Assembly (NCBI RefSeq): GCF_021502585.1
Contig: NZ_JAKFGM010000001.1
Span: 1,160,730 to 1,224,729, forward strand
From: Sphingomonas cremea
Lineage (GTDB): Bacteria; Pseudomonadota; Alphaproteobacteria; Sphingomonadales; Sphingomonadaceae
Reading direction: 5' to 3'
Length of the DNA stretch: 64,000 bases
The notes below the pieces were generated by a model. The model saw only the letters and a program-made list of their open reading frames with translations, did no database searches and had not been told where the DNA came from. The position numbers were made by a program, and so were the translations under genes. Shown here in pieces: positions 34,825-44,035 of this stretch (its first letter is position 1; each line of letters begins with the position of its first letter).

Positions 34825-36189
34825 CTATCGGCCGAGAATCTGATCGACCAGCTCGCGAAGCCGGTCGAAGCGGGTCAGAGCAATGCCGCTGGGGCCTTCG
34901 GTTCCCTTTGGCACCCACGCCCGGTCAAAGCCCAGCTTCGCCGCTTCCTTCAGGCGCAAGCCGGCATGAGCTACGGGCCGGACTTCGCCCGATAGAGCGA
35001 CTTCCCCCATGACCACCGCATCCTGCGGCACCGGCCGCTCGCTCATCGCCGAGACCAGCGCCGCCGCCACCGCAAGGTCAGCCGCCGGATCGCTCAGCCG
35101 ATAGCCGCCTGCGATGTTGAGATATACCTCGGTAGTGGCAAAGCTAATCCCGCAACGCGCCTCCAGAACGGCAAGGATCATCGCCAACCGGCCGCTGTCC
35201 CAGCCCACCGCCGCCCGGCGCGGCGTCGCCCCGCTTGCCAGCCTGACCGTTAGGGCCTGTATCTCGACCAGTACCGGACGCGTCCCTTCCAGCGCCGGAA
35301 ATACGCTGGTCCCGCTAACCGCCTCGCCGCGCTGCGTCAGGAACAGCGCCGACGGGTTGGGGACCTGCTTCAGTCCACCGCCCTCCATCGCGAATACGCC
35401 GATCTCATCGGTCCCGCCAAAGCGGTTCTTGGCGGCGCGCAGGATCCGATATTGGTGGCTGCGCTCGCCTTCGAAGCCGAGCACCGTGTCGACCATATGC
35501 TCGAGCACTCGCGGACCCGCGATGGTTCCGTCCTTGGTGACATGACCGACCAGCACCACCGCCGTGCCCCGCTCCTTGGCGAAGCGCACCAGCTCCTGGG
35601 CCGATGCGCGCACCTGGCTGACCGTCCCGGGCGCCCCTTCGATCAAGTCGCTGTGCATGGTCTGGATCGAATCGATGACCAGCAATGCCGGTGACTCGCC
35701 GGTAGTGACGGTCGTCAATATGTCGCGCACCGAAGTTGCCGCCGCCAGCTGGACCGGCGCCCCTCCAAGCCCCAGCCGGATCGCGCGAAGTCGCACCTGG
35801 TCGACCGCTTCCTCGCCCGAAACATAGACCACCCTGCGCTCTGCAGCAGCGAGCTCCGCAGCTATTTGCAGCAACAGCGTCGACTTACCGATGCCCGGAT
35901 CGCCGCCCAGCAGCATCGCCGATCCGGGCACGATTCCGCCGCCTATCGCGCGGTCGAACTCCGCAATTCCCGTCCGCATCCGGTCGGGCAACGCCACAAC
36001 AGCGTCCAGCCCGACCAGATCAACCGCCCGCCCGCCGGAGCGTAGATCATGCTTGGCCGAAAATACCGTCGGCGCACTCGCTTCCTGGACCAGCGTGTTC
36101 CATTCCGCGCAGTCGGGGCATTGCCCCTGCCATCGATGCTGTTCCGAACCGCACGCCTGGCAGACATATCGACTTTTGAGCTTGGCCAT
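34825..36189 (-). CDS. radA: DNA repair protein RadA
   Basis: RadA (Sms), 454 residues, is a RecA-like branch-migration helicase. It has a C4 zinc finger (Cys10, Cys13, Cys24, Cys27), Walker A GGDPGIGKSTLLLQ, the RadA-specific motif KNRFG (AAKNRFGGTDEIG), and a C-terminal Lon-protease-like domain (from about 285, GGYRLSDPAADLAVAAALVS) without proteolytic function. The direction and spacing suggest it heads the run into cvpA-cysS. Confidence 0.96.
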   Translation of the reverse strand: MAKLKSRYVCQACGSEQHRWQGQCPDCAEWNTLVQEASAPTVFSAKHDLRSGGRAVDLVGLDAVVALPDRMRTGIAEFDRAIGGGIVPGSAMLLGGDPGIGKSTLLLQIAAELAAAERRVVYVSGEEAVDQVRLRAIRLGLGGAPVQLAAATSVRDILTTVTTGESPALLVIDSIQTMHSDLIEGAPGTVSQVRASAQELVRFAKERGTAVVLVGHVTKDGTIAGPRVLEHMVDTVLGFEGERSHQYRILRAAKNRFGGTDEIGVFAMEGGGLKQVPNPSALFLTQRGEAVSGTSVFPALEGTRPVLVEIQALTVRLASGATPRRAAVGWDSGRLAMILAVLEARCGISFATTEVYLNIAGGYRLSDPAADLAVAAALVSAMSERPVPQDAVVMGEVALSGEVRPVAHAGLRLKEAAKLGFDRAWVPKGTEGPSGIALTRFDRLRELVDQILGR

Positions 36190-36253
36190 GAAGCTGTTGC
36201 TAGCGGCCCGCCGCTCGGTTGCCTAGCGCGCTTGCCATCGCTACCGCGCGCCG

Positions 36254-37531
36254 ATGTCCTTGATCCCCGAACCGCTACGGATTCCCGATTTTCGAGCCTT
36301 CTGGTTGGCGCGGTTGACCACGACGATCGGTCAGATGGCGATGGTGATCGTGATTGGCTGGCAGGTCTACGATATTGCCCGCTCCACCATGGAAATTCGC
36401 GAAGCCGCATTTCAGCTGGGGCTGATCGGGCTGGTCCAGTTCGTCCCATTGTTTGTCCTGACGCCGGTAAGCGGCTGGGTTGCCGACCGGCTCGACCGGC
36501 GTCATGTCGCCCGGGCGGTTATCCTCCTCGAACTTGTCTGCGCCCTTATCCTGTTCGGCGCGACTTGGGGCGGGTTCATCAGCCTGCCTATCCTGTTCGG
36601 TGTGGCCGCGCTGCTCGGCGTCGCCCGCGCCTTTGCCGGCCCCGCGCTTGGCGCCATGGCGCCCAATCTGGTGCCGCGCGAAATATTGCCCAACGCCATC
36701 GCGCTCAGCTCGACGGCCTGGCAGGCTGGGGCGATCCTCGGCCCTGCGCTCGGCGGCATACTTTACGACGTCTTACCCCACCTGCCTTATGCCTTGAGCG
36801 CATTCCTGTTCGCATTCTCCGCCCTGTGTTTGTTCACGATACGGCCGATCCCCCGATCGGCCCTGAAGCCCGGTACCCCCTGGCAGCAAATGGTCGACGG
36901 CCTGGCCTATGTCCGCCGCAATCGCCTCGTTCTCGGCGCAATCACCCTCGATCTGTTCGCTGTGCTGCTTGGCGGCGTCACGGCAATGCTTCCGCTCTAT
37001 GCGCGCGACATCCTGCAGGTCGGCGCGGACGGCCTTGGTCCGCTCCGGGCGGCGCCGGCCGCAGGCGCGACGCTAACAGCCATCTTCTTCTCTGTGAGAC
37101 CGCTTCGCACCGATGTGGGCGTCAAGATGCTAACCGCGGTCGTGGTGTTCGGGGCGGCTACCGCCGTATTTGGCCTCTCCAAATCCTATTTCCTGTCGCT
37201 GGCGATGCTCGCCCTGCTCGGCGGCGCCGACATGTTCTCGGTCTATATTCGCCAGTCGCTCATTCAGCTGCACACGCCCGACGAAATGCGCGGCCGGGTC
37301 GCAGCTGCCTCCACGCTGGCAATTTCCGCGTCGAACGAGCTTGGGGAAACCCGCAGCGGGTTCACGGCTGCATTGCTCGGACCCGTGGCCGCCACAGTCG
37401 CTGGGGGCGTGGCCGCAATCTGCGTGACCTTGCTTTGGGCCTTGTGGTTCCCGGAGCTGCGTCGCGCCCGCAGCTTCGCATTGACAGATCCGCCCCCTGA
37501 GGAAGCGACCGTGATATCCGGAGGCGCCTGA
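36254..37531 (+). CDS. MFS transporter, EntS-like
   Basis: Membrane protein of 425 residues with 11-12 hydrophobic helices. The opening FRAFWLARLTTTIGQMAMVIVIGWQVYDIA and the loop SGWVADRLDRRHVAR (the MFS A-motif region) match the enterobactin exporter/EntS-like branch of the major facilitator superfamily. No siderophore gene is adjacent, so the substrate is open. It diverges from radA (64 bases apart) and is followed by cysK 59 bases downstream on the same strand. Confidence 0.87.
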   Translation: MSLIPEPLRIPDFRAFWLARLTTTIGQMAMVIVIGWQVYDIARSTMEIREAAFQLGLIGLVQFVPLFVLTPVSGWVADRLDRRHVARAVILLELVCALILFGATWGGFISLPILFGVAALLGVARAFAGPALGAMAPNLVPREILPNAIALSSTAWQAGAILGPALGGILYDVLPHLPYALSAFLFAFSALCLFTIRPIPRSALKPGTPWQQMVDGLAYVRRNRLVLGAITLDLFAVLLGGVTAMLPLYARDILQVGADGLGPLRAAPAAGATLTAIFFSVRPLRTDVGVKMLTAVVVFGAATAVFGLSKSYFLSLAMLALLGGADMFSVYIRQSLIQLHTPDEMRGRVAAASTLAISASNELGETRSGFTAALLGPVAATVAGGVAAICVTLLWALWFPELRRARSFALTDPPPEEATVISGGA

Positions 37532-37590
37532 CCGCTTGCAACCGGCTTCGGCCCGCCCGATGGTGCTACAGCTGAAAAGGAGACGATAGC

Positions 37591-38520
37591 ATGAAGGCCG
37601 CCAACGTCCTCGAAACCATCGGCAACACGCCCCACATCCGCATCAACCGCCTGTTCGACGGAAAGGCGGAAGTCTGGATCAAGTCGGAACGATCCAATCC
37701 GGCAGCGTCGATCAAGGATCGAATTGCATTGTCGATGGTCGACGATGCCGAGCGGTCGGGAAAGCTCAAGCCCGGAGGGGTGATCGTCGAGCCCACAAGC
37801 GGCAACACCGGCATCGGTCTCGCCATGGTCGCCGCAGTCAAGGGTTATCGCTTGATCCTGGTCATGCCTGACAGCATGTCGATCGAGCGGCGCAGGCTGA
37901 TGCTCGCATTCGGCGCGGAATTCGATCTCACACCGCGTGAAAAGGGAATGAAGGGTGCGATCGCCCGGGCACAGGAAATCGTCGATGAAACACCCGGCGC
38001 CTGGATGCCACAACAGTTCGATAATCCCGCCAATGTCGACGTCCATGTTCGGACCACGGCCCAGGAAATATTGAGCGACTTTCGCGACCAACCAATCGAT
38101 GTGCTGATCACCGGCGTCGGTACCGGCGGCCACATCACCGGGTGCGCGCGGGTGCTGAAGCAGGCCTGGCCTTCGCTAAAGGTTTTTGCAGTCGAACCGA
38201 CGCTGTCGCCGGTTATTTCGGGCGGGGCGCCCTCTCCACACCCGATCCAGGGCATCGGCGCCGGCTTCATCCCGGTGAACCTGGATGTCTCAGTGCTCGA
38301 CGGCGTCATCCAGGTCGCGCCTGAAGATGCCAAGGAAATGGCGCGCCGCTCCGCAAGGGAAGAGGGCTTGCTGGTAGGGATATCCTCCGGAGCAACCCTA
38401 TCGGCGATTGCCCAGAAGCTGCCGGAGCTCGGCAAAAATCCGCGGGTTTTGGGCTTCAACTACGACACCGGCGAACGCTATCTGTCAGTGCCGGATTTCC
38501 TTCCCGAAGAACAAGGTTAA
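37591..38520 (+). CDS. cysK: Cysteine synthase A
   Basis: PLP enzyme of 309 residues that makes cysteine from O-acetylserine and sulfide. Lys42 in [12 protein letters not shown] is the Schiff-base lysine. The substrate loop [16 protein letters not shown], the PLP phosphate loop [14 protein letters not shown] and the C-terminal [11 protein letters not shown] are all present. The pathway partner, serine acetyltransferase, is encoded at 50928-51614. An AAAGGAGA Shine-Dalgarno precedes the ATG. Confidence 0.95.
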   Translation: MKAANVLETIGNTPHIRINRLFDGKAEVWIKSERSNPAASIKDRIALSMVDDAERSGKLKPGGVIVEPTSGNTGIGLAMVAAVKGYRLILVMPDSMSIERRRLMLAFGAEFDLTPREKGMKGAIARAQEIVDETPGAWMPQQFDNPANVDVHVRTTAQEILSDFRDQPIDVLITGVGTGGHITGCARVLKQAWPSLKVFAVEPTLSPVISGGAPSPHPIQGIGAGFIPVNLDVSVLDGVIQVAPEDAKEMARRSAREEGLLVGISSGATLSAIAQKLPELGKNPRVLGFNYDTGERYLSVPDFLPEEQG

Positions 38521-38549
38521 AGGACCGAAAACCGCCTCCATTTGACCGT

Positions 38550-38573
38550 CCGTTAATCCTTTGCCGTTAATCC
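38550..38573. repeat. Two direct CCGTTAATCC copies upstream of the GGDEF-EAL-PilZ gene
   Basis: CCGTTAATCC occurs at 38550-38559 and again at 38564-38573, a 14-base period, 28 bases before the ATG at 38602. The spacing suits binding of a dimeric regulator to direct half-sites or a promoter element; no regulator can be named. Confidence 0.45.
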
Positions 38574-38601
38574 CTTACGCCTGAAGGGGCATATTCGGGC
38601 G

Positions 38602-41289
38602 ATGCGTAGGGCAAGGTTCGCCGTTTCTGACGGCGACAGGATCAATGAAAGGGCATCGGTCAAGGACGCGCTGACGTTCGATCTCAGGGCGCCTGAAACG
38701 ATCGATGACGAAAATCTGGCGGCGCAGCGCGTCGCCATGTTCGACCTTGCGCCTGCCCTGCTTGGGGCGACCCATCTTGTCTGGGGCCTCGCCTGCCTCC
38801 TGCTCCATCCTGCCGCGGCCGGTGCGTCGCTTAGCGACAATCCGCTCGTGCCGGTCGTGGCCGCTCTATTGTTTGACGGTCTTGCGTTCGCCGCCATCTG
38901 GTATCGAGATCGGACCCGCGTCCCGCCACGGATCCTGTCATGGGGCCTTTGCATCTATATCGGCATCAGCGGGGCGCTATGGATGGCCTATGGGCTAAGC
39001 CTGAGCACCTCCAGCCATGCGCCGGGCGAGAGTTTTATCGCGCTCGCTTTCGGGGCGGGACTAAGCGCCGCGACCATTGTTTCCATTTCCTCTCCGCCGG
39101 TCGCGATCGTCAACGCCTTGGTTGCAATGGCCGGTGCGACCGCGGTTTCGCGTCAGCCGGAAGTGCTGGCGGGCATCACCTTCCTCGCCTTCGTCAACAT
39201 TGCCTACAGCGTGGCCGGCGCCCGAACGGTGCTGACCAATGCTCGCGCCCGGCTTCAGCTGGAGGCGCAGGCGCGCAAGGCCTTGCAGTTCGTCGACGAA
39301 TTCGAAAACAGCGGCCGTGGCTGGTTCTGGGAAACAAACAACCTAGGCACTCTTTCCTATGTCTCACAGCAGCTTGCCGACGATTTCAAATGCAATCCCG
39401 AAGACCTGCTCGGCCGGCAGTTCACCGACCTCTTGTCGGTTGACAGCGGTTCGCCCGACAGCCTGCGCGAGGAACGCACGCTCGGCTTCCATCTGTCCGC
39501 GCGCTTCCCGTTCAGTGACGTGATCGTGCGCGCCGCGAGCGACGAAGATATTCACTGGTCCCTGTCCGGCAACCCGCTGTTTGACGGCCGCGGCCGTTTC
39601 CTCGGCTTCCGCGGCATCGGAACCGACCTCACCGAGCAGCGCCGCTCGGAACAGGAAATCAGCCGACTCGCCCGCTTCGATTCACTGACCGGGCTGCCAA
39701 ATCGGGCACTGATGCGTCAAACGCTCGACGAGGCCCTGCGCAATGCTACCAACCGGCGAAAAGGCTGCTCGCTGTTCCTGATCGATCTCGACAGGTTTAA
39801 GAACGTCAACGACACCCTCGGCCATCCGATTGGCGACGCGCTGCTGCGACAAGTCGCCGATCGCCTCAAACTCGTCATGGGCGATCATGGACAAGTCGGA
39901 CGGCTAGGTGGCGACGAATTCAAGGCGGTCCTACCCGGCACGGTCGAGACGGGCCTGTTGGAAAGCCTGGCCCGCACCCTCATCGAGCAGGTGTCACGTC
40001 CCTATATGATCGAAGGTCACCGGGTAGTCATCGGAGCCTCCGTGGGCGTTGCCATCGGCGATCCGGGGCGTAGCTGCGCGGACAGCATGATCCGAAACGC
40101 CGACCTTGCGCTCTACGCTGCCAAGGCGGCTGGCCGCGGCAAACACTGCTTCTACGAAGCATCGATGCATAGCGAGGCGACTGATCGCCAGGTCCTCGAA
40201 AACGACCTTCGCCAGGCACTCGAGCGACAGGAAATGACGATCGCCTATCAGCCGATTGTCCGGGCCGCGAGTGAAGAGATCAGCGGTTTTGAAGCGCTGG
40301 TACGCTGGAATCATCCAGCACGCGGTCCAATTTCGCCGGACAAGTTCATCGGCCTCGCCGAAGAATGCGGGATGATCGGCAAGATTGGTGAATTCGTCCT
40401 TCGCTCGGCTGTCGCGGAAGCCGCCCAGTGGCCCGAACAGGTTCGAATCGCTGTCAACCTTTCGCCTATACAATTCAACGATCCCCACATCTGCGATACG
40501 ATCGCGGCAGTGCTGGCCGACTTCGACTTCAAGCCCTCAAGGTTGGAGCTGGAGATTACCGAAGGGGTCTTCCTTGCCGATAGCGACGCCACCGCCGGCA
40601 CCTTCGCCCGGTTGAAATCGCTCGGCGTGCGGCTGGCGCTCGATGATTTTGGCACCGGCTATTCCTCGCTCGGCTATTTGAAGAACGCACCGTTCGACAA
40701 GATCAAGATCGACCAGAGCTTCGTTCGCGGTGCCGCCTCCACAACCAAGCGGAACGGCGCGATCATCCGTGCAATCGTCACCCTTGCCGACAGCCTCGAC
40801 ATGGATACCACGGCCGAGGGCGTGGAAACGCACGATGACCTGTTCCTTATTCGAGAACTCGGCGTCAGCCAGGTCCAGGGTTATATTTTCGGCAAGCCCA
40901 TGCCAGCTGAGGAAGCACGCGAACTGGCCAATAGCAGCCGTGTCGAAGCCGACGGCTTCCAGTGCATTCGCGAACCGCGGCAGCGCCTGATGCGCCGGGC
41001 CATTGCCGCCATCAACGGCCGGACGACGGAAATCCGACTGCGCAATATTTCCGCCATGGGCGCTCTCGTCGAGTGCGATCAGCCGGTCACCCCTGGTGAC
41101 AGCCTGACGATCGACATCGTCGGCGTCGGGCCCGTTGTCGGCGCCGTTCGCTGGGCGCAGGCCGGCAAGTTTGGCGTTCAATTCACCGAGCATTTCGACC
41201 TTGCGCGTCTCTCGGTGAAGCCGCCAAAGTCGAATGACGTCACGATGCTTCGCCCATGGTACGTCGGTCAGGGCAAGGTCGCCAGCTAG
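38602..41289 (+). CDS. Membrane PAS-GGDEF-EAL-PilZ protein (c-di-GMP turnover)
   Basis: Protein of 895 residues. An N-terminal membrane region of about six helices (about 45-210) is followed by a PAS domain (about 225-345, GWFWETNNLGTLSYVS to GTDLTEQRRSEQE), a GGDEF domain with an intact motif at 436-440, an EAL domain with E564-A-L in FEALVRWNHP and DDFGTGYSSL, and a PilZ domain (about 790-880: RQRLMRR, then NISAMGALVE). Both c-di-GMP synthesis and breakdown look possible. I see no RxxD inhibitory site before GGDEF, so feedback may come through PilZ. The protein is encoded alone. Confidence 0.92.
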   Translation: MRRARFAVSDGDRINERASVKDALTFDLRAPETIDDENLAAQRVAMFDLAPALLGATHLVWGLACLLLHPAAAGASLSDNPLVPVVAALLFDGLAFAAIWYRDRTRVPPRILSWGLCIYIGISGALWMAYGLSLSTSSHAPGESFIALAFGAGLSAATIVSISSPPVAIVNALVAMAGATAVSRQPEVLAGITFLAFVNIAYSVAGARTVLTNARARLQLEAQARKALQFVDEFENSGRGWFWETNNLGTLSYVSQQLADDFKCNPEDLLGRQFTDLLSVDSGSPDSLREERTLGFHLSARFPFSDVIVRAASDEDIHWSLSGNPLFDGRGRFLGFRGIGTDLTEQRRSEQEISRLARFDSLTGLPNRALMRQTLDEALRNATNRRKGCSLFLIDLDRFKNVNDTLGHPIGDALLRQVADRLKLVMGDHGQVGRLGGDEFKAVLPGTVETGLLESLARTLIEQVSRPYMIEGHRVVIGASVGVAIGDPGRSCADSMIRNADLALYAAKAAGRGKHCFYEASMHSEATDRQVLENDLRQALERQEMTIAYQPIVRAASEEISGFEALVRWNHPARGPISPDKFIGLAEECGMIGKIGEFVLRSAVAEAAQWPEQVRIAVNLSPIQFNDPHICDTIAAVLADFDFKPSRLELEITEGVFLADSDATAGTFARLKSLGVRLALDDFGTGYSSLGYLKNAPFDKIKIDQSFVRGAASTTKRNGAIIRAIVTLADSLDMDTTAEGVETHDDLFLIRELGVSQVQGYIFGKPMPAEEARELANSSRVEADGFQCIREPRQRLMRRAIAAINGRTTEIRLRNISAMGALVECDQPVTPGDSLTIDIVGVGPVVGAVRWAQAGKFGVQFTEHFDLARLSVKPPKSNDVTMLRPWYVGQGKVAS

Positions 41290-41299
41290 GCCCGACGTA

Positions 41300-43099
41300 T
41301 CAGAAAGCCTCCAGCGGTAACGCCATAAGGCTATCCGCCCCAGCTTCGACCTTGCGGCGAAGCGCTCCGGCCACCACCAGTTCCCGTTCCGCGAAGAAGC
41401 GTGCCGTGGCAATCTTGGCTTCATGGAAAGCTTGATCCTCTGCGCCTTCGCCCTTCAGCCGCCCTGAGACGCCGGCCATCTTCAGCCACATCCAGCCAAG
41501 GCTGACGAGGCCCATCAGCTGCATATAGGCATAGGCGCCTGCCCCGGCGTTGTTGGGGTCGGCCATTCCATTTTGGGCCAGCCACATGGTCGCTGCCTGC
41601 AAATGTCCGACTGCTTTCTCCAGCGGCTCGGCAATTCCCGCCGGATCGCCCGCGGCCTTGGCTTCGGCGATATCGTGGCCGACCAATTCGAAGAAAGCGC
41701 GCACGCCGCGCCCTCCGTCCTTGGCCAGTTTGCGACCGACCAGGTCCATCGCCTGGACGCCGTTCGTGCCTTCGTAGATCTGGGCGATGCGGGCATCGCG
41801 AACGAACTGCTCCATCCCCCATTCGCGGATATAGCCGTGTCCTCCGAAGACCTGCTGGGCATTGACCGCAACCTCAAACCCGCGATCCGTAAGATATCCC
41901 TTGATGACCGGCGTCAGCAGCGAAATCAGGTCGTCGGCGGCAAGCCGCTCCTCCTCAGTCTGCGCCTTCCGGCTCAGATCGACCTGCAGAGCGCCCCACA
42001 GGATCAGTGCCCGCGCTGCCTCGTTGAACGCCTTGGCTTCCAGCAGCATGCGCCTGACATCCGGATGGACGAACAGCGTATCCGCCTTGGCGTTCGGATC
42101 GCGATCTTCGGGTTTCAGGGCCCGGCCCTGCCGCCGGTCCTTCGCATAAGCCACTGCGTTCTGATAGGCGACCTCGCCCTGCGCCAGGCCCTGCAGCCCA
42201 ACCCCCAGCCGCGCCGCATTCATCATGATGAACATTGCGGCAAGGCCCTTCTCCGGCTCGCCGACCAGCCAACCCTTGGCCCCGTCATAGTTGAGCACGC
42301 AGGTCGAATTGCCGTGAATACCCATCTTATGCTCGATCGAGCCACAGCTGACCCCGTTGCGCTCGCCCAGCGACCCGTCCTCGTTGACAAGGAACTTGGG
42401 CACAACGAACAGCGAAATGCCCTTCACATTGTCCGGAGCGCCGGCGATCTTGGCCAGCACCAGGTGAATGATGTTCTCGGCCAGGTCATGCTCGCCGGAC
42501 GAGATGAAGATCTTCGTACCCGTGATCGAATAGCTGCCGTCGGGATTGGGGTCGGCCTTGGTCTTCAACAGGCCAAGGTCGGTGCCGCAATGCGGCTCGG
42601 TCAGATTCATCGTCCCGGTCCAGCGGCCCGCGACCATGTTGGGCACATATTTCTGCTTGAGCTCGTCCGAACCCTTTACCAGCAGGGAGGCGACTGCGCC
42701 CTGGGTCAGGCCATTGTACATTTCGAAACTGTGGTTGGCGGAACCCAGATATTCGGCGACCGCGGTGGCGATTACGGAAGGCAGTCCTTGTCCACCATAT
42801 TCCTGCGGCGCGTGGAGGGTCGTCCACCCCCCGGCGACGAACTGGTTCCACGCATCCTTGAATCCGGTCGGTGTCGTCACCGATCCGTCGTCATGCCGGG
42901 TGCAACCTTCTTCGTCGCCTACCCGGTTCAGGGGCTGCAGAACCTCCTCGCAGAACCGCCCGCCCTCAGTCAAAATGGCCTCGACCAGGTCCGGCGTAGC
43001 GTCGCCGAAGCCCGGCAGGTTCGAGTAGTTTTGAATCCCAACGATGTGATCGAGCACATATTTGGTGTCGCGGACTGGCGCGCTGTAAATGGGCATCAT
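41300..43099 (-). CDS. Acyl-CoA dehydrogenase, DmdC-like
   Basis: FAD-dependent acyl-CoA dehydrogenase of 599 residues; start ATG 43099 with AGGAGA upstream (ATG 43096 is equally possible). The long form with an added C-terminal domain resembles 3-methylmercaptopropionyl-CoA dehydrogenase (DmdC) and the fatty acyl-CoA enzymes annotated with it. Key segments are [57 protein letters not shown] and [20 protein letters not shown]. It sits 16 bases downstream of a MerR regulator gene, in the same operon, pointing to regulated acyl-CoA catabolism. The substrate chain cannot be read from sequence. Confidence 0.92.
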   Translation of the reverse strand: MMPIYSAPVRDTKYVLDHIVGIQNYSNLPGFGDATPDLVEAILTEGGRFCEEVLQPLNRVGDEEGCTRHDDGSVTTPTGFKDAWNQFVAGGWTTLHAPQEYGGQGLPSVIATAVAEYLGSANHSFEMYNGLTQGAVASLLVKGSDELKQKYVPNMVAGRWTGTMNLTEPHCGTDLGLLKTKADPNPDGSYSITGTKIFISSGEHDLAENIIHLVLAKIAGAPDNVKGISLFVVPKFLVNEDGSLGERNGVSCGSIEHKMGIHGNSTCVLNYDGAKGWLVGEPEKGLAAMFIMMNAARLGVGLQGLAQGEVAYQNAVAYAKDRRQGRALKPEDRDPNAKADTLFVHPDVRRMLLEAKAFNEAARALILWGALQVDLSRKAQTEEERLAADDLISLLTPVIKGYLTDRGFEVAVNAQQVFGGHGYIREWGMEQFVRDARIAQIYEGTNGVQAMDLVGRKLAKDGGRGVRAFFELVGHDIAEAKAAGDPAGIAEPLEKAVGHLQAATMWLAQNGMADPNNAGAGAYAYMQLMGLVSLGWMWLKMAGVSGRLKGEGAEDQAFHEAKIATARFFAERELVVAGALRRKVEAGADSLMALPLEAF

Positions 43100-43115
43100 C
43101 TTCTCCTGATCGGGC

Positions 43116-43496
43116 TTATTCGGCGGTCTGGGCCTTCACCAGCTCGATGAAGCCCTCGAGTTCCTTGATCGTCGCATCGATGTCGACCCGCTGGCGCTTG
43201 AGGCTATCGACCTGCGCCTGGCAGCGCTCGATCGTCTTCAGGCGCTGCGTCCGGCGATCATCGCCGATGTCGTAAAGGTCGAGCAGTTCCTTGATATCAG
43301 CGAGGCTGAGGCCAACCCGCTTGCCGCGCAGGATCCACGCCAGGCGGGCTCGGTCGCGATCCGTGTAGAGCCGCTGCGTGCCCCTTCTTTCGGGCGCGAT
43401 CAGCTCCTCATCCTCGTAAAAGCGAAGCGCGCGAGCGGTTACGTCGAATTCGTCGCACAGCTCGCCAATCGAATAGTGGGTCTTGTGCTGAAGCAT
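43116..43496 (-). CDS. MerR family transcriptional regulator
   Basis: Regulator of 126 residues. The MerR winged helix is at the N-terminus ([39 protein letters not shown]), followed by a coiled-coil dimerisation helix ([20 protein letters not shown]). The short effector part has no Cys cluster, so it is not a metal sensor. Members beside acyl-CoA dehydrogenases control branched-chain or fatty acid breakdown. An inverted repeat 15 bases before the ATG is the likely autoregulatory operator. Confidence 0.9.
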   Translation of the reverse strand: MLQHKTHYSIGELCDEFDVTARALRFYEDEELIAPERRGTQRLYTDRDRARLAWILRGKRVGLSLADIKELLDLYDIGDDRRTQRLKTIERCQAQVDSLKRQRVDIDATIKELEGFIELVKAQTAE

Positions 43497-43510
43497 GTGC
43501 CATCGCTTAA

Positions 43511-43526
43511 TTTACGTTTCCGTAAA
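43511..43526. promoter_or_regulatory. MerR-type operator
   Basis: TTTACG and CGTAAA are perfect 6-bp arms around TTTC. The pattern closely resembles TTTACGTTnACGTAAA sites I recall for MerR regulators of acyl-CoA catabolism (LiuR type). The site lies immediately upstream of the merR-acyl-CoA dehydrogenase operon. Confidence 0.65.
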
Positions 43527-43528
43527 GG

Positions 43529-43936
43529 TCAACAGAGCGGATCGCCTGCCAGGTCGACGGCCTGGGAACCCATGTCCGCCTTGTTAAATGCCCGCCCGGC
43601 CATCTCGGCGCCCGGTCCACAATAATAGGCGCAGGCCGCCGGCGGCTGGCCAACTCTCACCAAATTAGCCTTGATCTCCAGCGGGATACGGCAATCGCCC
43701 TCTCCGCGCGGAACGAGCACATATTTCCCGCCCTCGGCCAATAGGCGGCCGCTCGCACTGCAGTTGGTCTCGCCATCGCCAAAAGCGATCAGCCCGCCGC
43801 GATAATTGCCCGCTTCTCCAGCGATGCACAGCCGATCCCGGCCTTGCCCGGCGTAACTACCTGTAGGAATTGAAGGATCTTTCACCTGCTGCGAGCAGGC
43901 GGCGAGTAACAGTGCCACTGGAATCATGGGTCGCAT
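43529..43936 (-). CDS. Small lipoprotein of unknown function
   Basis: Protein of 135 residues from the ATG at 43936 (GGTAGGGTC upstream). A very short signal segment MIPVALLLAACS contains the lipobox LAAC, so it should be lipidated. The mature part (SIPTGSYAGQGRDRLCIAG, GETNCSASGRLL, EGDCRIPLEIKANL, ACAYYCGPGAEMAGRAF) has six further Cys residues. I recognise no domain. The frame is open upstream, but that extension overlaps the start of purF on the other strand and is not real. It sits between purF and the merR operon. Confidence 0.75.
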   Translation of the reverse strand: MRPMIPVALLLAACSQQVKDPSIPTGSYAGQGRDRLCIAGEAGNYRGGLIAFGDGETNCSASGRLLAEGGKYVLVPRGEGDCRIPLEIKANLVRVGQPPAACAYYCGPGAEMAGRAFNKADMGSQAVDLAGDPLC

Positions 43937-44035
43937 GACCCTACCTTGCTTCAGCTTGCCGCAAGGCGAAAGGCGACAAATCGGTGACATGCGGTTATAG
44001 GCGCCGCAATCGCCCCCAGGGATTCGCAACATTTC

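Noticed and set aside
36049..37500. 483-codon plus-strand frame overlapping the radA start and the MFS gene
   Set aside because: It overlaps two confident genes and reads as Arg/Pro/Ala-rich shadow protein with no motif.
41573..43150. 525-codon plus-strand frame opposite the acyl-CoA dehydrogenase
   Set aside because: Antisense shadow of a gene with full-length family similarity and a good Shine-Dalgarno.
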